In this document: one piece after another, positions 1-7,855 of the stretch
Layout: every line of letters starts with the position of its first letter
How positions within the stretch are numbered: position 1 is the first letter of the stretch
Source of the DNA: Enterococcus_I eurekensis
Lineage (GTDB): Bacteria; Bacillota; Bacilli; Lactobacillales; Enterococcaceae
NCBI RefSeq assembly: GCF_042654605.1
Contig: NZ_JBHSGT010000002.1
Location: forward strand, 1-26,084
DNA length: 26,084 nt
Direction of reading: 5' to 3'
Program-made: the position numbers and the translations under genes
Notes under the pieces: model-generated
What the model was told of the DNA's origin: nothing
The model's database searches: none
The model's input: the letters and a program-made list of their open reading frames with translations, nothing else

Positions 1-67
1 AAAGAAATACGCTTGCAAGTATGTTCTGTTCCTAAGAATCTCGTGACTTCAGTCATGAGAGGTTCAA
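1..67 (+). ncRNA. Right end of an IS200/IS605 TnpB-type element (omega RNA 3' part), partial
   Basis: A stem of 9 bp (39-47 with 52-60, one G-U pair, loop TTCA) is preceded by AAGAA and followed by GGTTCAA at 61-67. This is the layout of the right end of IS200/IS605-family elements with tnpB: the same hairpin ends the TnpB guide-RNA scaffold, and the guide is the flanking DNA that follows, here from about 68. The tnpB gene itself would lie to the left, outside the window. The assignment rests on recalled family resemblance of the hairpin and the TTCAA end; no transposase is visible, so it stays tentative. Confidence 0.5.
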
Positions 68-180
68 ATAAGATATTCTTTTGAATCAATTCATCAATCG
101 CCGATCCAAAAAAAGTTAAAAGCAATCGACACTCTCAAAGCATAAACCGCTGCAATGATAATTTTTGAACGTTTGTCCAT
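68..180 (-). pseudogene. 5' fragment of a truncated, frameshifted gene of unknown function
   Basis: On the minus strand an ATG at 180 opens 28 codons (MDKRSKIIIAAVYALRVSIA...) ending in TGA at 94-96. Reading past a run of seven T (108-114 on the plus strand) with one base fewer gives a continued open frame (...FGSAIDELIQKNILFE) up to the IS end at about 67. A plausible promoter lies upstream: TTGTTA (240-245), 16 bp, TATACT (218-223). The simplest reading is a gene cut by the IS200/IS605 insertion and also frameshifted. I do not recognise the product. The ribosome binding site is weak, so it may not be a gene at all. Confidence 0.3.
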
Positions 181-243
181 TTCTTTTTTAACAAACTAAA
201 ACGTTCCTTCGAAAAACAGTATATATTATCATCCGGAGATAAC

Positions 244-278
244 AACAAAAAAACCTTTCATCATCCGTGAAAGGTTTT
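244..278 (-). terminator. Rho-independent terminator after the kinase/ABC operon
   Basis: An 11-bp perfect stem (250-260 with 268-278, loop of 7) is followed on the minus strand by a run of seven T. It lies 14 bp past the stop codon of the minus-strand gene ending at 293 and closes that transcription unit. Confidence 0.85.
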
Positions 279-292
279 ATTTTAAATGACTA

Positions 293-799
293 TTATTGAT
301 GTTTTTGATAAAAAACGTCCAACTCTTTTTGATTTTTAATCGTTAAACTTTTTTCAGCGTAACGTCTTTTTAGATCTTCAAAATGTGCGCGTTTTTCTTT
401 GGAACGCCCTTGATACACGACCCACCAAAAGAAGTCAAAATCAATTTTTTCATGACAACCTTGCGCCATGTCTGGTCGTGATTTGTTGTGATATTTGATG
501 CGACGAGCAATGACACGTTTTAATGATGCCCATCTCGAAAACTGTAAAAAGATAATTTGATCGGCTGCTTCTAAGCGTTCTTGCTGATAAAAATTCGTAT
601 AGTTGCCGTCAATAATCCAATTATTCCCTGCTAAATGCTTGGCAACGAGTGATAAAGCTTCCTCTTTGTTCCGTTCTTGCCAATCTTCAACAAATTGAAC
701 AGTATCTAAATGCAAGACAGGAATTTGCTTTTTATCCCCTAGAAACTTCGCTAACGTTGATTTGCCGCTACCTGAATAACCTAAGATTGCGATTTTCAT
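293..799 (-). CDS. P-loop nucleotide kinase-like ATPase (FlaR / topology-modulation type)
   Basis: The protein has 168 residues. A Walker A motif sits right at the N-terminus (GYSGSGKST, residues 7-15), followed by HLDTVQF and a Walker B-like strand ending IIDGNY, then a basic stretch (RRIKYHN) that could be the lid. This is the pattern of small adenylate-kinase-like ATPases often annotated topology modulation protein or FlaR, whose true substrate is not established. I chose the ATG at 799 because GAAGGAG sits 7 bp upstream; the longer frame to 859 has no such site. It is the last gene of the minus-strand unit, with 64 bp to the ABC ATPase gene, and is followed by a strong terminator. No functional link to the transporter is evident. 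Confidence 0.75.
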   Translation of the reverse strand: MKIAILGYSGSGKSTLAKFLGDKKQIPVLHLDTVQFVEDWQERNKEEALSLVAKHLAGNNWIIDGNYTNFYQQERLEAADQIIFLQFSRWASLKRVIARRIKYHNKSRPDMAQGCHEKIDFDFFWWVVYQGRSKEKRAHFEDLKRRYAEKSLTIKNQKELDVFYQKHQ

Positions 800-862
800 T
801 TGAGTGCTCCTTCGTCTAATTTGAAAATTAACGATAGCATTTCCGCCTGAAATTAGCAATCT

Positions 863-1633
863 TTAGCTTGTATAAATTTGATGCAGTATGCTTTCTTTTA
901 ACTGCATGAAAGATTCATCCATCACAACTTCATTTTTTTCTTCCGCCAGTGCCTTCAAACTATAATCCACATCAATTGATTCTACAATCGCACCTGGTGC
1001 TTTGGACATCACAATAACGCGTGTCGCTAAAGACAAAGCTTCTTCAATATCGTGTGTAATTAAAAATATCGTTTGACCACTCTTCTGCCATAGTTTTCGC
1101 ATAAGTCCTTGCATCTTCATTCTCGTCAATGCGTCTAACGCTCCAAAAGGTTCATCCATTAGTAACAACTCAGGATGATTAACCATTGTTCTTGCCATCG
1201 CAACTCGTTGCTTCATGCCACCCGATAACTCATGAGGATAGCAATCTGCAAAATCAAGCATCTCGATTTGTTCAAGAAAAAAATTCGTTTCTTCTTGTCT
1301 TTTATTGACTGGTATCTTTCGCATTTTCATGCCATATTCAATATTTTTTCGGACAGTTAGCCAAGGATAAAGGGTTGAAGTCTGAAAAACAACTCCTCGT
1401 CTCCAGTCCGGTCTATCAATTATTTCGCCATTCATTCGAACCTCGCCTAACGAGGGTTTCAGATAACCTGCGATTAATTTTAATAATGTACTCTTGCCGC
1501 AGCCTGAAGGACCCACGAGACAAATAAATTCTCCACTTTGAATCGTTAATGAAAGGGGATCCGTTGCGGTTAAGTCATCTTTTTTTGATGAATAGATAAC
1601 TTGTGCATTTTCTAACGTCACAACTGCTTCCAT
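863..1633 (-). CDS. ABC transporter ATP-binding protein, sulfonate/taurine/nitrate type
   Basis: This 256-residue cytoplasmic ATPase energises uptake through the adjacent permease and lipoprotein. Walker A is GPSGCGKST (41-49), the Q-loop Gln is 84, the signature LSGGM is at 136-140, Walker B LLLMDEP follows at about 157-162, and the switch His is 194. LYPWLTVRKNIEYG and the LSGGMKQRVAMAR wording are typical of the SsuB/TauB/NrtD group. The start at 1633 follows GGGGGAAG; an in-frame ATG at 1648, 2 bp after the lipoprotein stop codon, has no ribosome binding site of its own and would add five residues. The substrate cannot be read from the sequence. The sulfur genes upstream favour an organosulfur compound. 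Confidence 0.85.
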   Translation of the reverse strand: MEAVVTLENAQVIYSSKKDDLTATDPLSLTIQSGEFICLVGPSGCGKSTLLKLIAGYLKPSLGEVRMNGEIIDRPDWRRGVVFQTSTLYPWLTVRKNIEYGMKMRKIPVNKRQEETNFFLEQIEMLDFADCYPHELSGGMKQRVAMARTMVNHPELLLMDEPFGALDALTRMKMQGLMRKLWQKSGQTIFLITHDIEEALSLATRVIVMSKAPGAIVESIDVDYSLKALAEEKNEVVMDESFMQLKESILHQIYTS

Positions 1634-1650
1634 CTTTTCTTCCCCCATTT

Positions 1651-2688
1651 TTATTTTCGCTCAATTAATTTTTCGATATACTCACTATTAATAAATTCGT
1701 TAACTTCTTGTTCACTAGGAATTTGATCAATTGATTTTTGCTCGACTAAGAATTCAGCAGTATCTAAAAATACTTGATGAAAATGTCCTGGTTTCGCATT
1801 TGTTCCTAAGTAATCATTCGAAATTAACTCTTCTGGTCGAAGCCATTGACTCATATTCATTTGTTTCAATGTCTCTTCTTCTGTCAAGTTCAGGTCTTTA
1901 GAAACTTGCGCTACTGCTTTAGCAGGTTCTTCAAAATAAACATTTTGTCCATCGGTTAATGCCGATAAATAATCAACGACTAATTCAGGATATTTTTTGG
2001 CAAAGTCTTTATGAACTAAATCAATATTTGATGTCATATAACCTTTTTCAGCTAAATCTCGACTTGTTAGTAACACTCGTCCTTGATCTTTCAAATGAGA
2101 AAGTGTTGGTTCCCAAGTATATGCCGCATCAAGGTCATTTCTTTCCCATGCCGCGACAATATCAGCAGTTTCCATATCTAATAAAGAAACTTCTTCTCGA
2201 ATACCAGCTTCTTCTAGCGCTTTTAATAAGCTGAAATGCGAGGTTGAACTAAAAGGTACTGCAATTTTTTTCCCTTTTAAGTCGGCTACACTCTGAACCT
2301 TACTGTTTTCAGGAACGACTAGCGCTTCATTTTCACCGATGACATCATGTAACCAAATTAATTCCACTGGCAGCTTTTTAGCCAAAGCAACTACGCCATT
2401 GGTATAACCCATTTCAGCAAAATCAATACTACCAGAGACAAGTGCTTGATTGGCTGCTACACCGGAATCAAAAAATAAAAATTCTGTTTCAATCCCTTTA
2501 TCTTTAAAATATTGATCAAATTTTTGTGTCGAAATCGCTACTTGCTTATCGTTGGGTACCCGAATGATACCAATTTTAACCTCTTTTGGTAATTGATTAA
2601 CGGTTGTTGCTTCACCATTTTTACACGCGGATAGCGACAATAATAACATCAACATTCCTATAAGTTTCATCGTATAACGCTTCATCAT
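1651..2688 (-). CDS. ABC transporter substrate-binding lipoprotein (SsuA/TauA/NMT1-like)
   Basis: The protein starts with a basic n-region and a hydrophobic stretch ending in the lipobox LSAC (Cys22), so it should be a lipoprotein anchored on the outer face of the membrane. The mature part (KIGIIRVPNDKQVAIS..., later AEMGYTNGVVAL and WERNDLDAAYTWEPTL) matches the periplasmic-binding fold of sulfonate, taurine, nitrate and thiamine-precursor binding proteins. GGGGAGG lies 6 bp before the ATG at 2688. This ATG overlaps the permease stop in the string ATGATGA, which implies translational coupling. The ligand is unknown. The absence of conserved ligand residues I could name keeps the call at family level. 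Confidence 0.85.
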   Translation of the reverse strand: MMKRYTMKLIGMLMLLLSLSACKNGEATTVNQLPKEVKIGIIRVPNDKQVAISTQKFDQYFKDKGIETEFLFFDSGVAANQALVSGSIDFAEMGYTNGVVALAKKLPVELIWLHDVIGENEALVVPENSKVQSVADLKGKKIAVPFSSTSHFSLLKALEEAGIREEVSLLDMETADIVAAWERNDLDAAYTWEPTLSHLKDQGRVLLTSRDLAEKGYMTSNIDLVHKDFAKKYPELVVDYLSALTDGQNVYFEEPAKAVAQVSKDLNLTEEETLKQMNMSQWLRPEELISNDYLGTNAKPGHFHQVFLDTAEFLVEQKSIDQIPSEQEVNEFINSEYIEKLIERK

Positions 2689-3464
2689 TCTTTTCCTCCC
2701 CAAAATATCACTAGGCTTTCTATTTTCTTAATCCCTAAATCAAGTAAGATTCCTGTAATTCCCATAATAATAATGCCGACGAACATCACGTCACTTTTTA
2801 GATAACGACTCGCATCAATTACCATCCAGCCAATACCACTTGTTGCTGCGACCATTTCAGCTGCAATCAACGTCGTATAAGAGACACCTACTGCTGTTCT
2901 GATTCCGGTAAAAATTTGCGGTAAACAAGATGGGAAAATAACTGTAAAAAAGAGTTGAAGCTTGCTCGCTCCTAATGATTGCCCACTTAAAATATAATCC
3001 TCTTTCACTTGTTTAACAGCCGAGACACCCGCAACATAAATTGGCGCAAATGCAGCTAGAAATAAAAGAGTTACTTTAGATGTCTCATCGATTCCAAGCC
3101 ATAAAACGAGTAAAGTATAATAGGCTAACGGTGGTAATGGTCGATAAAATTGAACAATCGGATCAAATATGGCTTGAAAAGTCAAAAAATAGCCACTCAA
3201 CAATCCTAATGGAATACCAGCAAATAACGCAAAGAAGAGCGCAACAAACATTCGATAAAAACTGATTCCAAGTTGCCCTAGCAATGATGTACCATTGTAT
3301 CCATTCTTAGCAATTTCTATGAAGGTCTCCCATGTTTTTTGAGGTGATGGAACAAGTTGTGATTGAATTAAACCTGTATTCGTAACAATCCACCAGATTA
3401 ATAAAATAATTACCCAGGTCATCATTGATAAAACTTGTTTCTTATTTTTATTCTTTACTTTCAT
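2685..3464 (-). CDS. ABC transporter permease, sulfonate/taurine/nitrate type
   Basis: This is a 259-residue integral membrane protein with about six hydrophobic segments. It carries the EAA loop that docks the ATPase (GASKLQLFFTVIFPSCLPQI) and the N-terminal signature VPSPQKTWETF common in SsuC/TauC permeases. I place the start at 3464, where AAGGG lies 9 bp upstream; the longer frame to 3509 begins inside the inverted repeat and lacks a ribosome binding site. Gene order permease, lipoprotein, ATPase on one strand with overlaps or 17-bp or shorter gaps indicates one operon, started from the promoter at 3521-3550. Confidence 0.85.
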   Translation of the reverse strand: MKVKNKNKKQVLSMMTWVIILLIWWIVTNTGLIQSQLVPSPQKTWETFIEIAKNGYNGTSLLGQLGISFYRMFVALFFALFAGIPLGLLSGYFLTFQAIFDPIVQFYRPLPPLAYYTLLVLWLGIDETSKVTLLFLAAFAPIYVAGVSAVKQVKEDYILSGQSLGASKLQLFFTVIFPSCLPQIFTGIRTAVGVSYTTLIAAEMVAATSGIGWMVIDASRYLKSDVMFVGIIIMGITGILLDLGIKKIESLVIFWGGKE

Positions 3465-3505
3465 TTTTGATACCCTTACTTCCATTTTTTTTACAATTAT
3501 TTTCA

Positions 3506-3550
3506 ACATAAATCGAAGTGCTTTTATTTGAACACTTCGATTTATGTCAA
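3506..3550 (-). promoter_or_regulatory. Promoter of the ABC operon overlapped by a perfect 15-bp inverted repeat (likely operator)
   Basis: On the minus strand TTGACA (3545-3550) is followed by an 18-bp spacer and TAAAAG (3521-3526). Two perfect 15-bp arms, ACATAAATCGAAGTG at 3506-3520 and its complement at 3533-3547, flank the -10 and enter the -35. There is no T-run on the minus strand, so a terminator for the upstream reductase gene is less likely than a repressor or activator site. The binding protein is not known. Confidence 0.6.
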
Positions 3551-3599
3551 ATTTTTTCGAATTATTTAAACGATTTAACGTTGTGTACCTTAATAAATT

Positions 3600-5303
3600 T
3601 TAAAGTAAATCGAAACGGTAATTTGTTACAATCGGCTCGCGTCCTTTTACTTGATCGTTGAAATACTCATACATGCTTATTCCTAGGAAAGAACCCATTA
3701 AATTATAAACATGATCATAGCCTAACATTCCTAATGCTCGTACCATATTATAAGAACGTTGACTTGATAAGCAATGGATGTAAACTGGTTGGTCTTTAGG
3801 AATTTCATTTAATCGCTCTCTAAATTGACTCATAGGAATATTAATGGCCCCTTTAATGTGACCTTCTTGGTATTCTCTTTCTTCACGTCCATCAATAATA
3901 AATGCTCCTGATTCGACCAATGCACGGATTTCTGTAACAGATGTTTGTTTGTATTCGCCATTTAAAATATTCAAACCAACTAGCGCTGCCATATTAACTG
4001 CGTCTTTTGCAGTACCATAATCAGGTGAGTAGCATAGTTCTAATTCTTTTAAATCTTCCAAGTTTCCATTGAACGTAATTAAAGTTGCAATCACGTCAAC
4101 TCGTTTATCAACATTTCCTTCGCCAATACATTGCGCTCCTAAAATTTGACCTGATGGATAAGCGTAAACTAATTTAAAGAAAATTGGTTTCGCACCAGGC
4201 ATCAGGCCGACTTTATCTTTCGGAATTACATATGCCGTACGATAATCAATCCCTTCTTTTTTACAGGCTTTCTCATTCAAACCCGTACAAGCGGCATTCA
4301 TATTGAATACACGTACAACAGATGAGCCAATCACTCCATGATTACGATACGTCCGGCCATAAATATGGTCTGCTGCAGCGCGTGCTTGACGTTGAGCTGG
4401 ACCTGCCATCGTTAATTGTGTCACTTTTCCAGTTTGTTTATGCGTTACTTCAATAGAATCACCTACCGCATAAATGTGTGGTGCTGAAGTTTGATAGTGG
4501 TGATTAACTTTAATTGCGCCCGTTTCACCTAACTCAATACCGGATTCAACAGCCAATTTTGTTTCTGGCAACACGCCAATCGCCATCACAACCATTTGTG
4601 CTGGAATGATTTTTCCAGAATCTAAAACGACATGATCCTCACTAATTTCAACTAAACGATCTTCTAAGACAAGGTTTACTCCATGATCGTAAATTTCTTT
4701 ATGTAAAATTTGTGCCATATCATAGTCAAATGGTGTCATCACTTGATCTGCTGCTTCAATTAATGTCACTTTTTTGCCTGCAAGTTGTAAGTTTTCAACA
4801 ACTTCTAAACCAATAAAACCAGCTCCGACAACAGCAACTTCCTCAATTCCGTTGCTATCGATATAGCGTTTAATCTGATCAATATCCGGTACATTACGAA
4901 CAGAAAAAACATTGGCTCCGCTAATTCCTTTAATTCCTTGCGGTAAAATCGCTCTTGCTCCTGGAGATAATACAAGTTCGTCATAAGATTCCGTATACTC
5001 TTCTAATGTTTGCACATTGCGGACGGTGACATTTTTTGACTCCCTATCAATTTTAATTACTTCTTGATTCACTTTTGCTGTAATATTATATTGTTTATGA
5101 AATTGTTCTGGCGTCATTAAAACCAAATCTTCTGCTTTTTCAATGGTTTCACTTAAATGAAATGGTAAACAACAATTTGAAAATGATACAAAAGGACCTC
5201 TTTCAAACATTACAATCTCTGCATGTTCATCTAATCGACGTACTCTAGCAGCCGTCGATGCGCCTCCTGCTACGCCACCTACAATTACAATTTTTTTACT
5301 CAT
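3600..5303 (-). CDS. CoA-disulfide / polysulfide reductase with C-terminal rhodanese domain
   Basis: This 567-residue cytoplasmic flavoprotein has an N-terminal FAD motif (VGGVAGGAS, 8-16), an NAD(P)H motif (GAGFIG, 160-165), the second FAD strand with YAVGD, a dimerisation domain, and a rhodanese domain from about 460 with active-site loop CLSSQRS (Cys511). The single-Cys redox motif of the family, SFxNC, is present with Cys44, followed by a second cysteine (Cys45) where glycine is usual. Family members reduce CoA disulfide, CoA persulfide or polysulfide. Its start overlaps the sulfur-transporter stop by 8 bp, with AAAGGA upstream, so the two are translated together. That supports a role in handling imported sulfane sulfur or thiosulfate. 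Confidence 0.9.
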   Translation of the reverse strand: MSKKIVIVGGVAGGASTAARVRRLDEHAEIVMFERGPFVSFSNCCLPFHLSETIEKAEDLVLMTPEQFHKQYNITAKVNQEVIKIDRESKNVTVRNVQTLEEYTESYDELVLSPGARAILPQGIKGISGANVFSVRNVPDIDQIKRYIDSNGIEEVAVVGAGFIGLEVVENLQLAGKKVTLIEAADQVMTPFDYDMAQILHKEIYDHGVNLVLEDRLVEISEDHVVLDSGKIIPAQMVVMAIGVLPETKLAVESGIELGETGAIKVNHHYQTSAPHIYAVGDSIEVTHKQTGKVTQLTMAGPAQRQARAAADHIYGRTYRNHGVIGSSVVRVFNMNAACTGLNEKACKKEGIDYRTAYVIPKDKVGLMPGAKPIFFKLVYAYPSGQILGAQCIGEGNVDKRVDVIATLITFNGNLEDLKELELCYSPDYGTAKDAVNMAALVGLNILNGEYKQTSVTEIRALVESGAFIIDGREEREYQEGHIKGAINIPMSQFRERLNEIPKDQPVYIHCLSSQRSYNMVRALGMLGYDHVYNLMGSFLGISMYEYFNDQVKGREPIVTNYRFDLL

Positions 5304-6648
5304 CTTTAATCATTCCTTTAATTTTTAATTTTAATTTTGGTAAGGTACATGCTTTACCAGCAAAATATTTCAAGCCAATCAATCCACCAATTGTCATGGC
5401 AACTAAAAATACCCATCCTGAGACAGAGAAAGTACTAATCCCTGAAAATAATGCCCCAGCATTACAACCTTTAGCTAAGCGAGCACCGAATCCCATTAAC
5501 AAGCCGCCACTTACAAAATACAAGCTATCTTTTTTGTTAAAATCCAAATTCCATTTCCATTTACCAGCCATTAAAAAGGCAATCACAGCACCCATAATTA
5601 AACCAAAATTACGAATGGTTCCTCCATCATTTAGCAGTCCTGTTTCTGTAGCCTTAGCGGAGATTGCTGCTAAATCGGGATTTGTAAATTGAATATTGAA
5701 TAAATTAGTAACCGTTGCACTCAAGTGAGAAAACGAAGAAGTCACGCCCCAAGCTTTACCTTGGCTAACTAAAATGAAAATCCAAATAAAAGCAATTAAA
5801 AATCCTGTTTTCATAAACGTCCAACGCTCAATAAATAACTTGTGGTACAATTTTTCTGTATTCGTTACGTTCGCGTTTGCTACTAATGGTTGCTCATATT
5901 TTTCCCAATCGCCATAAATATCAGCAGAAGTCCCATTTTCTCGACGTTTCTTTTCGTATAATAGTGTTAAAATATAAATTAATGCTAAACCGATTAAGGA
6001 CAGAACTAACGCGCCAAAGTAACCCAAGGAATCAGGTAAGTACATTTGAGTCCCGATTTTACCAATTGCTTGATTATCGATAACCGATCGCGCCCACTCG
6101 CCAGGCAACGAACCTAAAACGAAAAAGACGATGACAATCCATGCGCGACCTTCTCCTTCTCCCATGTCCGTTAATGTCCCTGATGCACAACCGCCGGCGA
6201 ACATCATTCCAATCCCAAATAACATCCCACCAAGAATCGTACCAATATTTGTAAATGCTACATTTTGTGTTCCTGGAATGACCGCTTGATCAGCCGTTGC
6301 GGCAAAGCTAGCAACCGCCCCATTTTGTGCGGCATACCATTGGATTCCAAAAGTTACAAAGACCGTAATCGCAAACATTACTACTAAAGCCTTCGTTAAA
6401 CTTCCTTCTCCTCTAACGACCAAGCGTTTTACACCACCAGCAAATCCAAAGCGTCCTCTAGAAAGAACATATCCCATTAAAACGCCGGCTAATAAATGCA
6501 TCGGTAGCGACAGTTTTAATTGATTTAAGTAAAATCCAAATCCAATTAATCCAAAAATAATAATTAAACCAACAATTGGCTGTCTTTTATTCTGAAGGAT
6601 GCTGATGTCTTCTTTTGTTGCCGTCGTCATATCTTGTTTCGCTTCCAT
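5296..6648 (-). CDS. YeeE/YedE-family membrane protein, likely thiosulfate or sulfur-compound importer
   Basis: The 450-residue protein is strongly hydrophobic and built from two similar halves. The conserved motifs are GRFGFAGG near 66-72, GGCASGTL (Cys154) and AKGCNAGALF (Cys395), with a further Cys434 near the C-terminus. In this family (TsuA/YeeE, YedE) conserved cysteines on short re-entrant helices pass thiosulfate, or in other members serve selenium metabolism. I chose ATG 6648 because GGAGG lies 7 bp before it; the upstream frame to 6729 has no such site. It is the first gene of the operon with the rhodanese-fused reductase, opposite a LysR regulator. Thiosulfate or sulfide uptake is the best inference; no selenium genes are nearby. 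Confidence 0.8.
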   Translation of the reverse strand: MEAKQDMTTATKEDISILQNKRQPIVGLIIIFGLIGFGFYLNQLKLSLPMHLLAGVLMGYVLSRGRFGFAGGVKRLVVRGEGSLTKALVVMFAITVFVTFGIQWYAAQNGAVASFAATADQAVIPGTQNVAFTNIGTILGGMLFGIGMMFAGGCASGTLTDMGEGEGRAWIVIVFFVLGSLPGEWARSVIDNQAIGKIGTQMYLPDSLGYFGALVLSLIGLALIYILTLLYEKKRRENGTSADIYGDWEKYEQPLVANANVTNTEKLYHKLFIERWTFMKTGFLIAFIWIFILVSQGKAWGVTSSFSHLSATVTNLFNIQFTNPDLAAISAKATETGLLNDGGTIRNFGLIMGAVIAFLMAGKWKWNLDFNKKDSLYFVSGGLLMGFGARLAKGCNAGALFSGISTFSVSGWVFLVAMTIGGLIGLKYFAGKACTLPKLKLKIKGMIKDE

Positions 6649-6784
6649 TTTTTGACCTCCGATAACTATTTTTACAATTAACGTGGTATATCCCATATTT
6701 TGTCGACTTAAACATGAGAATAACTTCACAAAAAAAGTTTACTTTACGCCCTTAAAAAAGTAAAATCGAAAAAAACTATACAAC

Positions 6785-6801
6785 TATAAGAATTTCTTAT
6801 A
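6785..6801. promoter_or_regulatory. 17-bp palindrome in the divergent LysR/YeeE region (candidate LysR box)
   Basis: TATAAGAATTTCTTATA is perfectly symmetric around T6793 and contains the T-N11-A layout of LysR-type binding sites. It lies 137 bp upstream of the transporter gene start and 61 bp upstream of the lysR start, which fits control of the operon and autoregulation. Confidence 0.55.
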
Positions 6802-6811
6802 ATAAGTCATG

Positions 6812-6840
6812 TTGTTATTTTTGAATTTTATCGTTATTAT
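6812..6840 (+). promoter_or_regulatory. Putative promoter of the lysR gene
   Basis: TTGTTA (6812-6817), a 17-bp spacer and TATTAT (6835-6840) are followed 22 bp later by the start codon of the LysR gene. Each hexamer deviates from consensus by one or two bases. Confidence 0.5.
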
Positions 6841-6861
6841 ATACAGACAGGGGGTGATTTC

Positions 6862-7746
6862 ATGTTAGATTATCGATTGAAAACTTTTTTATCTTTGGCT
6901 GAAACACTTAGTTATACAAAAACCGCCCAAAAGTGTAACCTCTCACAACCAGCAGTCACACAACAAATAAAATCTTTACAAAATGATTTATCAACAGAAC
7001 TCGTCAACTATCATAATCGTCAATTAACACTCACGAACTCTGGTGAATATTTAGCATTAGAGCTCCAAAAAATTGTACCTAAACTGAATGATATCCAACA
7101 CCATCTAAGCAAAATGGAAGAAAAAATCCAACTTGGTTGCGGTAAAACAATTGGTGAGTTTGTTTTGTTCCGCAAAGATTTTTCCTTAAAAGAAGTATTA
7201 GATGACGCACGAATTGAGCTCTCAGTAGATACGACTTACTATTTGCTCAAAAAACTAGATGAACATGAATTGGATATTGCGATTGTTGCTGGTATTTTTG
7301 ATCATAGTAAATATATTGCGATTCCTTATATTCAGGAAAAATTGATTCCTATTTGTTCACCAGATAATAAAAGCGCTTTACAAGCAATAACTTTATCTGA
7401 TTTACGTCAGCAATCACTGTTTCTACGCGAACAAGGCTCTGGTGTTTTTGATATAATGATGAATCTCTTCAAACAAAAAAATATTTCCTTAGAGCAATTT
7501 AAAAATATGAATGAAATTGCTAATATCAATGTTATAAAAAATTTGGTTATGCAAAATAAAGGCATCAGTTTTCTCTTTGAGACTTCTATTTTGGAAAATT
7601 TAGAGGCACAGACGCTTTGTGAGATTCCCTTAATTGAAAAAGAAGCAATTGAAGATATTTATTTTTATATTGTCATTCGTAAAGAAAATAAAAATACTCC
7701 TAAAATTAAAAAATTGATTGAACACCTAATCCATTCAACCAATTAA
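6862..7746 (+). CDS. LysR-family transcriptional regulator, probably of the divergent sulfur operon
   Basis: The 294-residue protein has the N-terminal winged helix-turn-helix of LysR regulators (residues 1-60, with FLSLAETLSYTKTAQKCNLSQ and PAVTQQIKSL) and a C-terminal effector-binding domain. The effector domain resembles the CysB/CysL/CysR group in general layout, including SLFLREQGSG in the ligand region. The start follows a near-perfect ribosome binding site (AGGGGGTGAT). It is transcribed away from the YeeE–CoADR genes across a 213-bp region holding a 17-bp palindrome, the usual arrangement for a LysR activator and its target. The co-inducer is unknown; a sulfur metabolite is a reasonable guess. 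Confidence 0.85.
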   Translation: MLDYRLKTFLSLAETLSYTKTAQKCNLSQPAVTQQIKSLQNDLSTELVNYHNRQLTLTNSGEYLALELQKIVPKLNDIQHHLSKMEEKIQLGCGKTIGEFVLFRKDFSLKEVLDDARIELSVDTTYYLLKKLDEHELDIAIVAGIFDHSKYIAIPYIQEKLIPICSPDNKSALQAITLSDLRQQSLFLREQGSGVFDIMMNLFKQKNISLEQFKNMNEIANINVIKNLVMQNKGISFLFETSILENLEAQTLCEIPLIEKEAIEDIYFYIVIRKENKNTPKIKKLIEHLIHSTN

Positions 7747-7797
7747 ATAAATCAAGCAAATCTCAAGTATTATGAGTATCTGCTTGATTTATTTTTG
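7745..7797 (+). terminator. Terminator of lysR
   Basis: A perfect 14-bp stem (7745-7758 with 7781-7794) is followed by a T-rich tract. It begins at the stop codon of lysR and separates it from the ABC exporter pair. Confidence 0.8.
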
Positions 7798-7855
7798 ACT
7801 ATTTTCAGCGAAAGTCTTACACTTAAGCCAAAGATTTACTTGAGGAGGGATTCAA

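Noticed and set aside
1959..2234. Plus-strand open frame opposite the binding-lipoprotein gene (and similar antisense frames opposite the reductase, YeeE, PepF and ABC exporter genes)
   Set aside because: They lack ribosome binding sites and have unnatural composition; they are shadows of well-supported genes on the other strand.
3506..3547. Rho-independent terminator of the reductase gene
   Set aside because: The stem is strong but no T-run follows on the minus strand, and it coincides with a consensus -35; an operator fits better.
5296..6729. Longer start for the YeeE-family gene at 6729
   Set aside because: The extra 27 residues have no ribosome binding site, while GGAGG lies 7 bp before the ATG at 6648.
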